Assembly (NCBI RefSeq): GCF_000298315.2
Contig: NZ_AEYE02000038.1
Location: forward strand, 1 to 64,000
Direction: 5' to 3'
DNA length: 64,000 bases
DNA from: Rhizobium grahamii CCGE 502
GTDB taxonomy: Bacteria > Pseudomonadota > Alphaproteobacteria > Rhizobiales > Rhizobiaceae
In this document: positions 19,315-27,758 of the stretch, one piece after another
How positions within the stretch are numbered: the stretch's first letter is position 1
Layout: each line of letters opens with the position of its first letter
The notes under the pieces: model-generated
Databases searched by the model: none
What the model was told of the DNA's origin: nothing
Seen by the model: only the letters and a program-made list of their open reading frames with translations
Translations under genes and position numbers: made by a program

Positions 19315-20479
19315 GAGGACACCGCCATCAGCTTCGGTAACCGCACGAGATTGTAGGCCGCTGCCGCGAAGGTGAAAGCCCATCCAACCCTGTCGCGACC
19401 GCGGAATTTTGTCTTGTCCTGCCCCGCGACGGTTTTGATCCAGCCGAACGCCTGTTCGATACGCTTGCGAATGCGCAGGCTGACCTCATAGCCGGGATGG
19501 CGTGTCGTGCGTCCGTCGATAGCCGAGTGGCGACCATTGACGTTCTGTGCCACGTGGGGCGTCACCTTCATCGACCGCAAATCTTTGACGAAGTCTTTCG
19601 TGTCATAAGCCTTGTCGGCACCAAGCGTGATTGCCTGTGGCCGGTCGCAGAAGGGTTCAATCATGTGAAGAGCCGCGATGCGTTCGGCGTAACCGGTTGC
19701 TTCCGTCAGGTAAGCATTGACCAGAAGACCATGGCGGTTTTCCATCAACCCATGCCCCATGAAGGACAGCTTGGCCTCCTTGCCCTTTCCCTTCCTATAC
19801 AGCTTTGCATCCGGATCGGTCGTTGATGCATGCGTCTCGTTGGAACGCTTTTCGCCATGGAAGTCTGCTTCCGCGTTGCGACCACCGCCATCCGACGGCG
19901 GTTCGTCCGAACCGTCCTTCGGCCTGAAGCTCTTCATCGACGCCCAGGCTTTGATCAGCGTGCCATCGACAGAGAAATGGTCTGTGGACAGCAGCCGCTT
20001 TACCTTGGGCTGGGAAAGGATTGCACCCAGGAACTTCACAGCGATGTCACCCTCAAGCAACCGGTCGCGGTTCTTCGAAAACACTGAATGGTCCCAGGCG
20101 GGATCGTCAACGCCGATGTCGACGAACCAGCGGAAGAGAAGGTCGTATTCCAACCGCTCCATCAGAAGTCGCTCAGAACGGATCGAATAGAAGGCTTGCA
20201 GAAGCATGGCGCGCAGAAGCTTTTCTGGCGCGATCGACGGTCGCCCGATCGGTGAATAAAGCGCGGCAAAATCTTGTTCCAATAAAACGAGCGCTTCGTT
20301 CACGATCTGCCGGATGGCCCGTAGAGGATGATCTTTTCGAACACGAGCCTCAAGATCCACATAGCTGAAGAGTTCGCCTGTCCTCACATCGCCGCCGCGC
20401 ATCCATCAGCTCCAAATCGCAATAAAGCGAGTGAATCACGACAAGAGCCGATGCGCTAGGGCCCTTTTTCAACAGCCTG
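18971..20479 (-). mobile_element. complete IS5-family insertion sequence, 1509 bp
   Basis: The element has perfect 16-bp terminal inverted repeats (CAGGCTGTTGAAAAAG) at 18971-18986 and 20464-20479, and is flanked by CTAG on both sides (18967-18970, 20480-20483), a YTAR-type target duplication. It carries a transposase and a small passenger gene on the minus strand. It separates the small-ORF promoter region from the monooxygenase cluster. With both ends and an intact transposase it may still be active. Confidence 0.9.
19311..20402 (-). CDS. IS5-family transposase
   Basis: This 363-residue DDE transposase seems intact. Visible parts are the N-terminal DUF772-like domain (PSIAPEKLLRAMLLQAFYSIRSERLLMERL), the first catalytic Asp in FSVDGTLIKAW, the second in TLGADKAYD, and the final Glu in RKRIEQAFGWIKT. 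It translationally couples to the passenger gene. Confidence 0.92.
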   Translation of the reverse strand: MRGGDVRTGELFSYVDLEARVRKDHPLRAIRQIVNEALVLLEQDFAALYSPIGRPSIAPEKLLRAMLLQAFYSIRSERLLMERLEYDLLFRWFVDIGVDDPAWDHSVFSKNRDRLLEGDIAVKFLGAILSQPKVKRLLSTDHFSVDGTLIKAWASMKSFRPKDGSDEPPSDGGGRNAEADFHGEKRSNETHASTTDPDAKLYRKGKGKEAKLSFMGHGLMENRHGLLVNAYLTEATGYAERIAALHMIEPFCDRPQAITLGADKAYDTKDFVKDLRSMKVTPHVAQNVNGRHSAIDGRTTRHPGYEVSLRIRKRIEQAFGWIKTVAGQDKTKFRGRDRVGWAFTFAAAAYNLVRLPKLMAVSS

Positions 20480-20548
20480 CTAGAAAGCTGGAAAAGGCCC
20501 ACATAGCGGCCACGCATGATTTGCATTGTCGGTGTAATCAATTACCGG

Positions 20549-20929
20549 TCAGTCCACGTCGAGCGCTATAGCGCTGGCCTCCGGGAGAATGATATCGGTG
20601 AGGAGCATCGCGACCCGAAATCCAATTCGCGATGCCCTACCGCGTCGCACGACGCGATAGTCACATGACGGCTCTGTCGTCATGTAAGCGGCGAGCGTTG
20701 TTCTGTGCCACAAGCTGCCTCTCGGGATCCCGCCAGAAACTGCAGAGATATACCGCGGCAGGTAATCAGAGGGACCTTGACCGGTCAAAAGTCGCTGCCA
20801 AGCGTCTCGGAGTCGCCCCTCGAGCCGCGGCCCGCCGAAGTTTGCCAGACTTCTCGCCGATTGATTGGCGAACCAGAGAATGGCCTTCTCGCCATCAATG
20901 TCTTCGAGCCATGGATCGTTATCGGGCAT
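20549..20929 (-). CDS. hypothetical protein after the monooxygenase
   Basis: This 126-residue frame begins at MPDNDPWLEDIDGEKAI, 55 nt downstream of the luciferase-like gene and on the same strand. It has an acidic start and an arginine-rich C-terminal half, with no membrane span, signal peptide or known motif. There is no clear ribosome site. The frame reads as protein-like in the first 60 residues, but I do not recognise the family; it could also be a remnant cut by the IS element. Confidence 0.4.
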   Translation of the reverse strand: MPDNDPWLEDIDGEKAILWFANQSARSLANFGGPRLEGRLRDAWQRLLTGQGPSDYLPRYISAVSGGIPRGSLWHRTTLAAYMTTEPSCDYRVVRRGRASRIGFRVAMLLTDIILPEASAIALDVD

Positions 20930-20984
20930 TTAGCGTCGGGCGAGGTCTATTTCGGTGAAGATCCGAACTACTTCGGATCGAAAA

Positions 20985-22073
20985 TCACTCCGTCGTCCGA
21001 GCAGGCGGCAATTCTGTCACTTCGGGCCCATGACCCAGCGACTTGTTGACCTCCGGGATGATCTTATCTCCCCAGAGCTCGATTTGCCGCAGCATCGTTT
21101 TCTGGTCGAAATCTCCCAATTGGGTCTGAATAGCGATCTGGTTCGGTTTCAGGATGTCTATCTCTTCCAACAGCCGATCGATCACATGATTCACGCTACC
21201 GATCGGCAGGTTTTCGCGCATCGTCTCGAAGGACAGGTCCCGCTGCGTCGGCGTTTCATGCAGCAGATAGCCATCTAGGCTTTGCTGGCGGCGCAAAAGC
21301 AGGGCTTCGGACAACCGGCGTTGGAAGCGGGCATTATCGAGATAGCTGTTGATCTCCTCCTCCTCGTCGCTGGCATAGCAGCAGCGCAGCAGCGATATCT
21401 TGGCGTCCGTAACATTCTTACCTTTTGAAACTGCTGCTTTCTCGATGCTTTCACGCAGCGTGCTCAAAGTGTCCAAGCCGTCGTGGAATGCTGTGACGAA
21501 GAGATTGTGTCCCTCACGATAAGCTCGACCCATGCTGTATCCGGACGCTGTCGCGATCCAGATTGGCAGTGTTGGCTCCTGGGCTGTGCGCACCGAAATC
21601 GATGTTGGAGGTATCTTTTTATACCGCCCGTCGTGCTCGAAGATTCTCTGATTGAGACCCTTGAGAAGGATGTCCAGATATTCCGAAAAGACAGACGGCG
21701 CCTCATTGATATTGACGCCAAAGCGCTCGAACTCGAACTGCTGATATCCCGAGCCGACGCCGAGCTCGAGCCGGCCGTTCGAAACAATATCGGCCAATCC
21801 GATCTCGGAGAGCAGGCGAAGCGGTTGATAGAGCGGCAGCACACAGACCGCGGTGCCGAGGCGAATAGTGCTTGTCAGGGCGGCGCAGTGCGCCACCATC
21901 ATCAAGGGCGACGGAATTAGGCTATAATTGTTGAAGTGGTGCTCGGCGAACCATGCGGTGTTGAAGCCAGCCTGCTCCGAAAGGACTGCCTGTTCGATGG
22001 AGTTGCGGATGACCTCGTGGGACGATTGATGATAGCCGCGCCGAGCGGCCAAGAGGAATGTCGCGAATTCCAT
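20985..22073 (-). CDS. luciferase-like (LLM class) flavin-dependent monooxygenase
   Basis: This 362-residue protein has the bacterial luciferase fold: start MEFATFLLAARRGYHQ, then QAGFNTAWFAEHHFNNYSL and ELGVGSGYQQFEFERFG. It uses FMNH2 and O2 to oxidise an unknown substrate. It is the last recognisable enzyme of a gene set P450, ferredoxin, NTF2-like, SDR, monooxygenase that recalls the y4vG-y4vJ genes of Sinorhizobium sp. NGR234. A NifA-type promoter precedes the set, so expression in nitrogen-fixing bacteroids is expected. Confidence 0.85.
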   Translation of the reverse strand: MEFATFLLAARRGYHQSSHEVIRNSIEQAVLSEQAGFNTAWFAEHHFNNYSLIPSPLMMVAHCAALTSTIRLGTAVCVLPLYQPLRLLSEIGLADIVSNGRLELGVGSGYQQFEFERFGVNINEAPSVFSEYLDILLKGLNQRIFEHDGRYKKIPPTSISVRTAQEPTLPIWIATASGYSMGRAYREGHNLFVTAFHDGLDTLSTLRESIEKAAVSKGKNVTDAKISLLRCCYASDEEEEINSYLDNARFQRRLSEALLLRRQQSLDGYLLHETPTQRDLSFETMRENLPIGSVNHVIDRLLEEIDILKPNQIAIQTQLGDFDQKTMLRQIELWGDKIIPEVNKSLGHGPEVTELPPARTTE

Positions 22074-22096
22074 GGTGTTTCCTTGTTTACGGCAGA

Positions 22097-23087
22097 TTAG
22101 CGGTCACGGGTGCGCCAGCCTTGGTAGCAGCTGGATCTGTTCGCCTTTGAAATTATTGGCCCCGATGAGCCGCAGCCAGTCACGTGGAAGACAGTCGAAA
22201 TCATTCTGCGGCCTCCGTTAAATCTTCTGTGTTCGTAGGCTAATCCCGCAGCCCCGGGCGAGGTCCAACCACCGTACACGTACAGGGTTGAGCCGTTGAC
22301 GTATGATGCGTCAGTCGATGCCAGGAAAAACGCTGTATCAGCGACCTCTTCCGGCTGTCCCAGCTTTCCATCGGGATGCGCCGTCTGATTGATGTCCAGT
22401 CGATGTGGCCGAGCTTCACCAACTGAGCAACACCAGGCGTGTGGATGTAGCCAGGAGCGACGCGCCATGTGTCCCATCGGCACGCGCGGGCGCACCGGGG
22501 CGAGGTCTATCTTGCCCGCGCGTTCAAGTTCCGAGACCATCGGCGTGCGTATGTAGCCCAGTGCTACCGCGGCTACGCGAATGCCGCGCGACGCCAACTC
22601 GCATGCTAGCGATTTCGTGAACGATATCGCTTTCGAGGCGGCGTAGGCGTTGCGTTTGGGATTGCCGAGCACGCCCGCCAGCGTGGCGACGTTGACGATG
22701 AAAGCGCCTGGCTTTATCCGTAGAGCTGCTTCGCGGGCCATTGAGAGGGGCCCGATCAGGTTTACAGCCAAGACGCGTCGGAAGGCGTCGATAGTCGTGT
22801 CAAAGGTCGCAGCCATAGTAGGCTCTATGGCGGCGTTGTTGACGAGCACGCCAGCTTGGCCGAATTGTGCTTCGATCCGTTCATAAAGCGCAAGTAACTC
22901 CTCTCGCGAGACATCGAACTCAAGGCCCGGATGCGGGTCGCCGAGCCCGCGGGTCAGGCTCAAGCACTCCGCCGCCAGGAGGTCCACAGCGACGACAATA
23001 TTCCATCAGCGGCAAGGACATCGACCAGAGCAGGACCGATCCCGCTTGGGGCGCCTGTGATGATGACGATTGTCCTGCTTGTTTCAT
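22097..23087 (-). pseudogene. short-chain dehydrogenase/reductase, frameshifted, with repeat insertion
   Basis: The Rossmann motif IITGAPSGIGPALVDVL is read in one frame near 23070-23020. The rest (VAVDLLAAECLSL, then the NNAA motif and the catalytic YAASK) continues in another frame after a shift near 23000. The ATG at 23087 is also one base out of frame with the Rossmann motif. Further on, the sequence VPMG...GKLGQPEEVADTAFFLAS is interrupted by 35 inserted codons formed by a 94-bp repeat. The catalytic domain is otherwise well conserved, so inactivation is recent or partly due to sequencing error. It is the fourth gene of the P450 operon. Confidence 0.75.
22376..22469 (+). repeat. 94-bp dispersed repeat, copy A (inside SDR gene)
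   Basis: The segment beginning ATGCGCCGTCTGATTGATGT and ending GAGCGACGCGCCATG is nearly identical to 34071-34163. It is flanked by CCATCGG at 22368-22374 and 22474-22480, which looks like a 7-8 bp target duplication, so it behaves like a small non-autonomous mobile element. Confidence 0.8.
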
Positions 23088-23211
23088 GAGATACGTTCTA
23101 CTGACCAGCGTTGGCAACCTCAGGCCATGGATCCTAATGATCCGTCGCGCTACTGCAGCACGTCGTGCTGGCAAGGAGTTTCCGTTTCAGTAGAATTGTG
23201 CGTGCCGTCGA

Positions 23212-23754
23212 TTAAGCCTCACTTTCATTTATGCAGCGCTTGCCCAGAGTGTAGACCGGGTCATCTGGATGCGATCCTCCGATCGGCTGCCGGGGGCCGA
23301 ACCGCTCCTTCTCGGATGCCGCGGACAGGCTCTGTTCCTCGACCAAATCATAGACCACCGTGCGTTCGGCAATTCGCCAGTCCCCTCCCCTCTTCTGAAA
23401 TAGATCACAATAACGACCGCAGATGAGGACCTGACGTAGCGTCCCGACACCGTCCGGGGCGCGTTGCAGTGCGGCGAAGTAGCTCTCGACAGCGGCCTCT
23501 GCCGGGCTAATGAACTCAATCAAAATGTTTGTGATCTGATGGATGTTGCGCGGTCCGGTCTTGAAGACGCCCATCGCAAACTCAACGAAGCCCTCTGCCG
23601 AGCCTGAATAGGCCCCGTGGCTGTCATGCGCATCGGGCCAGTAGGAACCGCGTAGCGCCGCTTCATCCGCGCGGTCTATCCCGCGGCAGTACCGATAGAG
23701 ACAGTCGCGGATCGCCTCGCGGTCGAGCAATTGGGTAATTTTCTTGTGCTTCAT
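23212..23754 (-). CDS. NTF2/SnoaL-like fold protein of the P450 operon
   Basis: This 180-residue protein starts at [19 protein letters not shown] and has the SnoaL-like layout seen in ring-hydroxylating dioxygenase small-subunit relatives and dehydratases: [17 protein letters not shown], then SYFAALQR and [15 protein letters not shown]. The upstream part of the open frame has no family match. It lies between the ferredoxin and the SDR in an apparent operon for oxidation of a small, probably terpenoid or aromatic, molecule. Substrate is unknown. Confidence 0.75.
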   Translation of the reverse strand: MKHKKITQLLDREAIRDCLYRYCRGIDRADEAALRGSYWPDAHDSHGAYSGSAEGFVEFAMGVFKTGPRNIHQITNILIEFISPAEAAVESYFAALQRAPDGVGTLRQVLICGRYCDLFQKRGGDWRIAERTVVYDLVEEQSLSAASEKERFGPRQPIGGSHPDDPVYTLGKRCINESEA

Positions 23755-23978
23755 CGCTTTGTCGCAAATCTGAGAATGGGAGAGGCATTTCGCGCATCCG
23801 GTTGCGCACCCGAGGTCTCGACTGTTCGTCGGTTTACGCAGTCGCACTGAAGGCAAACCCTCCTGTCGCTTGGGCATGCATGCCAAACAGCTGCCGTAGA
23901 AGTTGACCGACTGGGGCAGCTGAACGGGTACGGTGTCTGGACAGAGACCAGCGCCGACATATACCTGTGACGTTCAAT

Positions 23979-24221
23979 TTAACTCCCACAGTGTTGATTG
24001 AACAAAAGGCGATCAAGCAATACATCGGAGCTGCAATCGATTTCCAGCGCACGTTCGGGGCAGGATCGAGCGCCTCGTGACGCGAGCAGTTCGTCTTTCT
24101 CCTCAACATCGATATCGCCGGGCAGTATGTAGCCCTCGTCATTAAGGTTGAAGATGTCGGGCGCTTGCGCCCAGCATCGAGCATGACCTTGGCATTTGGC
24201 ATTGTGGACGATGATGCGCAT
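23979..24221 (-). CDS. P450-partner ferredoxin ([3Fe-4S]/[4Fe-4S] single cluster)
   Basis: This 80-residue protein has the bacterial P450 ferredoxin pattern: KCQGHARCWAQAPDIF at the N-terminus and CPERALEI further on. This gives three cluster cysteines, with Ala/His in the position often replaced in [3Fe-4S] types. It starts 36 nt after the P450 stop and would be its electron donor. Confidence 0.88.
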   Translation of the reverse strand: MRIIVHNAKCQGHARCWAQAPDIFNLNDEGYILPGDIDVEEKDELLASRGARSCPERALEIDCSSDVLLDRLLFNQHCGS

Positions 24222-24256
24222 GCGGTACCTCTATATCTGTGTCCCGGCGCCAATGG

Positions 24257-25474
24257 TCAGGACCAGTCCAGGATTAGATTCTCGATTCCGAACACATGAC
24301 CGCCATAGGTGATAGGCGCGGTACCTTCCTTAATACGGAAGTCGGGGATGCGAGACAGCCACTCCTCCAGGCAAATGACGATCTCCCGCCGGGCAAGGTG
24401 CGAGCCAAGACAACGATGGGGACCGTAGGCAAAAGCGGTGTGGCGATTGTCTTCTCGCGCCAAATCGATCGTGTTGGGACATTTGAATTCCGCGGGGTCA
24501 CGATTCGCAATCATCGTGGCGCAGGAAATATAGTCTCCCTTACGGATCGGCGCGCCTTCGAAATCGATATCTTTCGTTGCTACGCGGATCATCTGCACGG
24601 TCGAATAGGCGCGCAGCAATTCTTCGGCTGCGAGCACGATTCGACCCGGTTCACTCCGCAGCAATTCCTGGTCTTTGGGATTGCGCGCGAGATAGGACAG
24701 GTCAAAGCCTATCGCCGTTGCGACTGTGTCGAGTCCCGCGACGAACAGAAGCACGCCAATGCCGCGGATTTCCTCGTCTCTCAGCGGGCGGCCATCGACC
24801 TTTGCCTGCACGACGAAGGTCATGAAATCGTCGGCTGGTACCTTGCGGCGCATGGCTGCAAGTTCGTCGATAAACGCCAGAATTGTGCGGGCGGCTGCTG
24901 TTCGTTTGATGCCGTCGCCGTGGAGCAGATCCTTTCCCCAGCCGACAAATGTGTCGAGTCGCCCACCGGATAAGCCCAGAAAACGAAGGAAGATGCTGAC
25001 CGCAAAAGGAAAGGCTAAATCCTTCATCACGTCGCAACTTGTGCTCGACGCGGAGATCGTGTCGATCAGCGCGACCGCGCGCTCACGCACAGCCGGTTCC
25101 AGTGCCATCACCCGCTTGGGCGAAAGCAGCGGATTGAGGAGTGAGCGAAACAGGCCGTGCGCAGGGGGGTCGAGTTCAAGCGGGATCAACGGCCAATTTT
25201 CGCCGAGCGCGGAAGCGAAAAGGCTGCGATGGCTGGAAAAGGTTGCGGTGTCTTGCAGCAACCTACGCTGATCTTGGGCACGAGTGATGACCCAGGTACC
25301 TCGGCCATCGCGTGTGTTGCAGGGGGAATAAAAGATCGGCGGCCCGTTATGGACGCAAGCGACAGCTGAATGCGGATCCCCATTTTTGATGCGTTGCATA
25401 GCAGGAGACGTGAACAGGCTGAAGTCCCTTACCATTTCGGGCGGGACATGATCCGGAACTGCGTTGCTCACCAC
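24257..25474 (-). CDS. cytochrome P450 (CYP127-like)
   Basis: This roughly 405-residue soluble P450 has the heme-binding motif FAYGPHRCLGSHLARRE near the C-terminus, the I-helix segment LLFVAGLDTVATAIGF and the ExxR motif in EELLRAYSTVQMIR. I choose the GTG at 25474 because an AGGAG site lies 7 nt upstream; the frame is open to 25636 but encodes unlikely residues there. It is the first gene of the operon with ferredoxin, NTF2-like, SDR and LLM monooxygenase genes. The set resembles CYP127A1 (y4vG) of NGR234. The substrate is not known. Confidence 0.88.
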   Translation of the reverse strand: MVSNAVPDHVPPEMVRDFSLFTSPAMQRIKNGDPHSAVACVHNGPPIFYSPCNTRDGRGTWVITRAQDQRRLLQDTATFSSHRSLFASALGENWPLIPLELDPPAHGLFRSLLNPLLSPKRVMALEPAVRERAVALIDTISASSTSCDVMKDLAFPFAVSIFLRFLGLSGGRLDTFVGWGKDLLHGDGIKRTAAARTILAFIDELAAMRRKVPADDFMTFVVQAKVDGRPLRDEEIRGIGVLLFVAGLDTVATAIGFDLSYLARNPKDQELLRSEPGRIVLAAEELLRAYSTVQMIRVATKDIDFEGAPIRKGDYISCATMIANRDPAEFKCPNTIDLAREDNRHTAFAYGPHRCLGSHLARREIVICLEEWLSRIPDFRIKEGTAPITYGGHVFGIENLILDWS

Positions 25475-25740
25475 TAGGTTTCTCCTGTCAGCAAACCACC
25501 CACCAGGCTGCGCGGCGCGTTGCTCACCCGACAATATTGTAAGCCCCTCGCCGGGATACGACATTCTCGGTGAAGAGCGTGGCTTGGTCGCTGGCCAAGC
25601 GATCGACACTCGTGTTCCACGGGTTTTACATCCCACCGATAGATACGATGTGACGCAGACCTGAATTGTTACTTTCCTTCGTTCTCATCCGGAGCGGTCA
25701 CTGGCGAAGTGAATAGATCGACAACACTCGCAGCCTTGAC

Positions 25741-25755
25741 TCAAAACTCGTGCCA
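25741..25755 (-). promoter_or_regulatory. sigma54 (-24/-12) promoter of the P450 operon
   Basis: The minus strand reads TGGCACGAGTTTTGA: perfect -24 box, correct spacing, GA at -12. The surrounding 100 bp are recognisably related to the nifH promoter region, including a CCTTCGTTC leader stretch. A perfect NifA site lies about 90 bp upstream. Confidence 0.88.
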
Positions 25756-25845
25756 ATTTGACTCATCGAGCCGAGATACCAATTTTGCGATTGTTTCCAG
25801 GTATTTAGCCTGAGGCGAAACAAAGAGATTGGCTGTGCTAGCCTG

Positions 25846-25861
25846 TGTCGCGTGCCCGACA
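25846..25861 (-). promoter_or_regulatory. NifA upstream activator site (P450 operon)
   Basis: TGTCGCGTGCCCGACA is a perfect TGT-N10-ACA site and differs from the nifH site at only a few central positions. Confidence 0.88.
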
Positions 25862-25918
25862 AATCGGACAAAAGATGACGCGCGTTTGAGACCACTAAAA
25901 TGTGCCCTCACAGAAACG

Positions 25919-26379
25919 CGAGTTGTTTGGTTCGCGGTCTCGATCAGCGCGCCACGACGATTCTTAAGGCAGCGACCGGAATCGCCGCCACCAGGATGTT
26001 TTTCTGGAAGATGGCATCGCCCATCTTCGTTCTCAATCTTAATAACCATCGCCGACGCGATCAACATGCACGAGTCGACTGTGAGCCGGGTGACGTGGAA
26101 TAAATACATGCTCACGCCCCGCGGTGTGTTCGAGCTGAAGTATTTGTTCGCAGTCGCGATCCCCTGGCGAGGCGCTCTCCGCCGAAGCTGTCCGCCATCA
26201 CATAAAGGCGATGATTGCCCCAGAAACGTTCGACGATGTGCTTTCCGACGACGGCATCGTTGTCCGGCTCAAGGAAACCGGCATCCCATCGCTCGCCGCA
26301 CCGTCGCATAATATCGCGAGGTGATGAACATCCCTCGTCCGTGCAACGCCGCCCGGAGAAGCGCGGCGGTTTGTGTTGA
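25919..26379 (+). pseudogene. rpoN: rpoN (sigma54) C-terminal remnant
   Basis: Pieces in several frames match the C-terminal third of sigma54: [16 protein letters not shown], then [16 protein letters not shown] and [15 protein letters not shown], and finally an RRTVA-type RpoN-box remnant and SSVQRRPEKRGG. At least three frameshifts and loss of the N-terminal two thirds show it is dead. Some rhizobia carry a second, symbiotic rpoN; this appears to be a decayed copy of it, located between the P450 promoter and nifQ. Confidence 0.85.
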
Positions 26380-26424
26380 TGACGGCTAAGGCGTGACGCT
26401 CTCATACCTTTGACGGAAGCTTTC

Positions 26425-27114
26425 TTAACCCAAATCGATCCCTTCCTTGAGTGCGAGGCGGCTGTTGCCTTCCTCTGGGCCGAAGCAGTCTTTCAAATCA
26501 TTGCACTCCGGGCAACTGGGCGCGGTACACAGTGAAAAACCTTCAGCCTCGCAGAGCTTGCGGTAGAGGTACTTCTTCCATCTCATCTTTTGGGTATTAC
26601 CGGCCGCCAGCTTCGGAAAATGTGTGGCAAGCAAGCGGCTGAGCTCGGCCTGGTTGGAGAGGCCGAGGTCCTGCCAGAGATGGTCGTTGCGTAAAGCACG
26701 CCGGGCGATGATCTTGGCAAAGCGGGCGCTCGTAATGTCGTCGGCGCGGGCATGCGCCAGCAGCATGCCGCGCAGAAGTTCTTCCTCAAGGCCTAGCGCG
26801 GGATCGCTCACCTTTTCTAGGGAGAAGGCCAGGGCAAGCCTTGCGGGGAAAAGGCGGGTTAGGATATCGTGCAAATCGGCACTCGAAAGGCCGGTTGCCT
26901 CGGTCGCCGTCGCCTCGCCAGCATCGATTTCCTCCAGCGCGCGTGAAAAGACACAGGCAAGCACATATTCATCGAAATCCACCTCCACGTCCATCCGCGG
27001 CAATCGCCCGGTGCTGCGCGATTGGTGTCGTCGCCGATTGTGCTGGTAGGACATTCGGACTCCATGGGGGATGCCCTTTTTCCAAAAACCGCGCATCCGA
27101 GGCATATCTGACAT
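26425..27114 (-). CDS. nifQ: NifQ, molybdenum donation to FeMo-co synthesis
   Basis: This 229-residue protein has the NifQ cysteine motif CTAPSCPECNDLKDCFG near the C-terminus (C-x4-C-x2-C-x5-C), which holds the Mo-Fe-S cluster delivered to NifEN. The first 20 residues (MSDMPRMRGFWKKGIPHGV) are odd: at DNA level they follow the nifH 5' coding end, so the gene seems to have captured the nifH promoter and start codon. The original start may be MDVEVDFDEYVLACV. It is transcribed divergently from iscA/nifS. Confidence 0.92.
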   Translation of the reverse strand: MSDMPRMRGFWKKGIPHGVRMSYQHNRRRHQSRSTGRLPRMDVEVDFDEYVLACVFSRALEEIDAGEATATEATGLSSADLHDILTRLFPARLALAFSLEKVSDPALGLEEELLRGMLLAHARADDITSARFAKIIARRALRNDHLWQDLGLSNQAELSRLLATHFPKLAAGNTQKMRWKKYLYRKLCEAEGFSLCTAPSCPECNDLKDCFGPEEGNSRLALKEGIDLG

Positions 27115-27186
27115 TGCGCTTTCATTCCTTCGTTCCATTGGTCGATGTCAATCGGTCGGCTCCTGCCGCTTCGTGACGAGGGCGAT

Positions 27187-27201
27187 TCAAAAATTGTGCC
27201 A
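27187..27201 (-). promoter_or_regulatory. sigma54 (-24/-12) promoter of nifQ
   Basis: The minus strand reads TGGCACAATTTTTGA, with correct spacing and GA at -12. It lies 73 nt upstream of the nifQ start. I did not find a clean TGT-N10-ACA site nearby. Confidence 0.8.
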
Positions 27202-27356
27202 GCTCGCAAACGAGGCTTTAGGAAGCGGAACAATTTATTCAATTTTCCCAACGACCTAGGTTAAAACCAGCGGGAAAAGCCGAGGCCAAATACCAGAGGT
27301 CGCCTAATGGACAAGGCCGACAGTAGTTCCTCCTGCTCCAGAATGTCTTCTCTCTT

Positions 27357-27372
27357 TGGCACGGTACATGCA
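27357..27372 (+). promoter_or_regulatory. sigma54 (-24/-12) promoter of the iscA-nifU-nifS-nifW group
   Basis: TGGCACGGTACATGCA matches TGGCACG-N4-(T/A)TGCA with GG-N10-GC spacing. It lies 44 nt upstream of the iscA start and points away from nifQ. Confidence 0.85.
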
Positions 27373-27415
27373 CGGTCATCCGCGACCGCGCCATCGACTA
27401 AGGAGAAATCATCGC

Positions 27416-27736
27416 ATGATCACGCTCACCGAAAATGCCCTCACCGTCATGAACTCTGCGCTTTCCCAAGCCGCCGCACAGGTGGAAGGTTTTCGCATCA
27501 TGGTCGAGACCGGCGGCTGCGCCGGCTTCAAATACGTGGTGGGGCTGGAGAGCTCCGCGCGCGAGGGCGACGCGGTCGTCGAAACCGATGGGGTCAAGGT
27601 GTTCGTGGACTTAGGTTCGCAATGACATGTGGCCGGCATGACCATCGACTTCGTCACGGGGCTCGAATCCTCCGGCTTTGTCTTCGACAATCCCAACGCG
27701 GGGGAGAGATGCGCTTGCGGCAAGTCCTTCGGCTGA
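27416..27736 (+). pseudogene. nif-linked IscA/HesB-like protein with internal stop
   Basis: ATG 27416 follows an AGGAG site. The frame encodes an IscA-type Fe-S carrier: GGCAGFKYVVGLE holds the first cysteine and CACGKSFG the C-terminal C-x-C pair. A TGA at 27623-27625 interrupts the frame between VFVDLGSQ and HVAGMTIDFVTGLESSGF. Both halves are otherwise in the same frame, so one codon destroys it. Without readthrough the product lacks the C-terminal cysteines. It is first in the nifS transcript. Confidence 0.85.
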
Positions 27737-27758
27737 TCATCGGATCTGAGGAAGGGCT

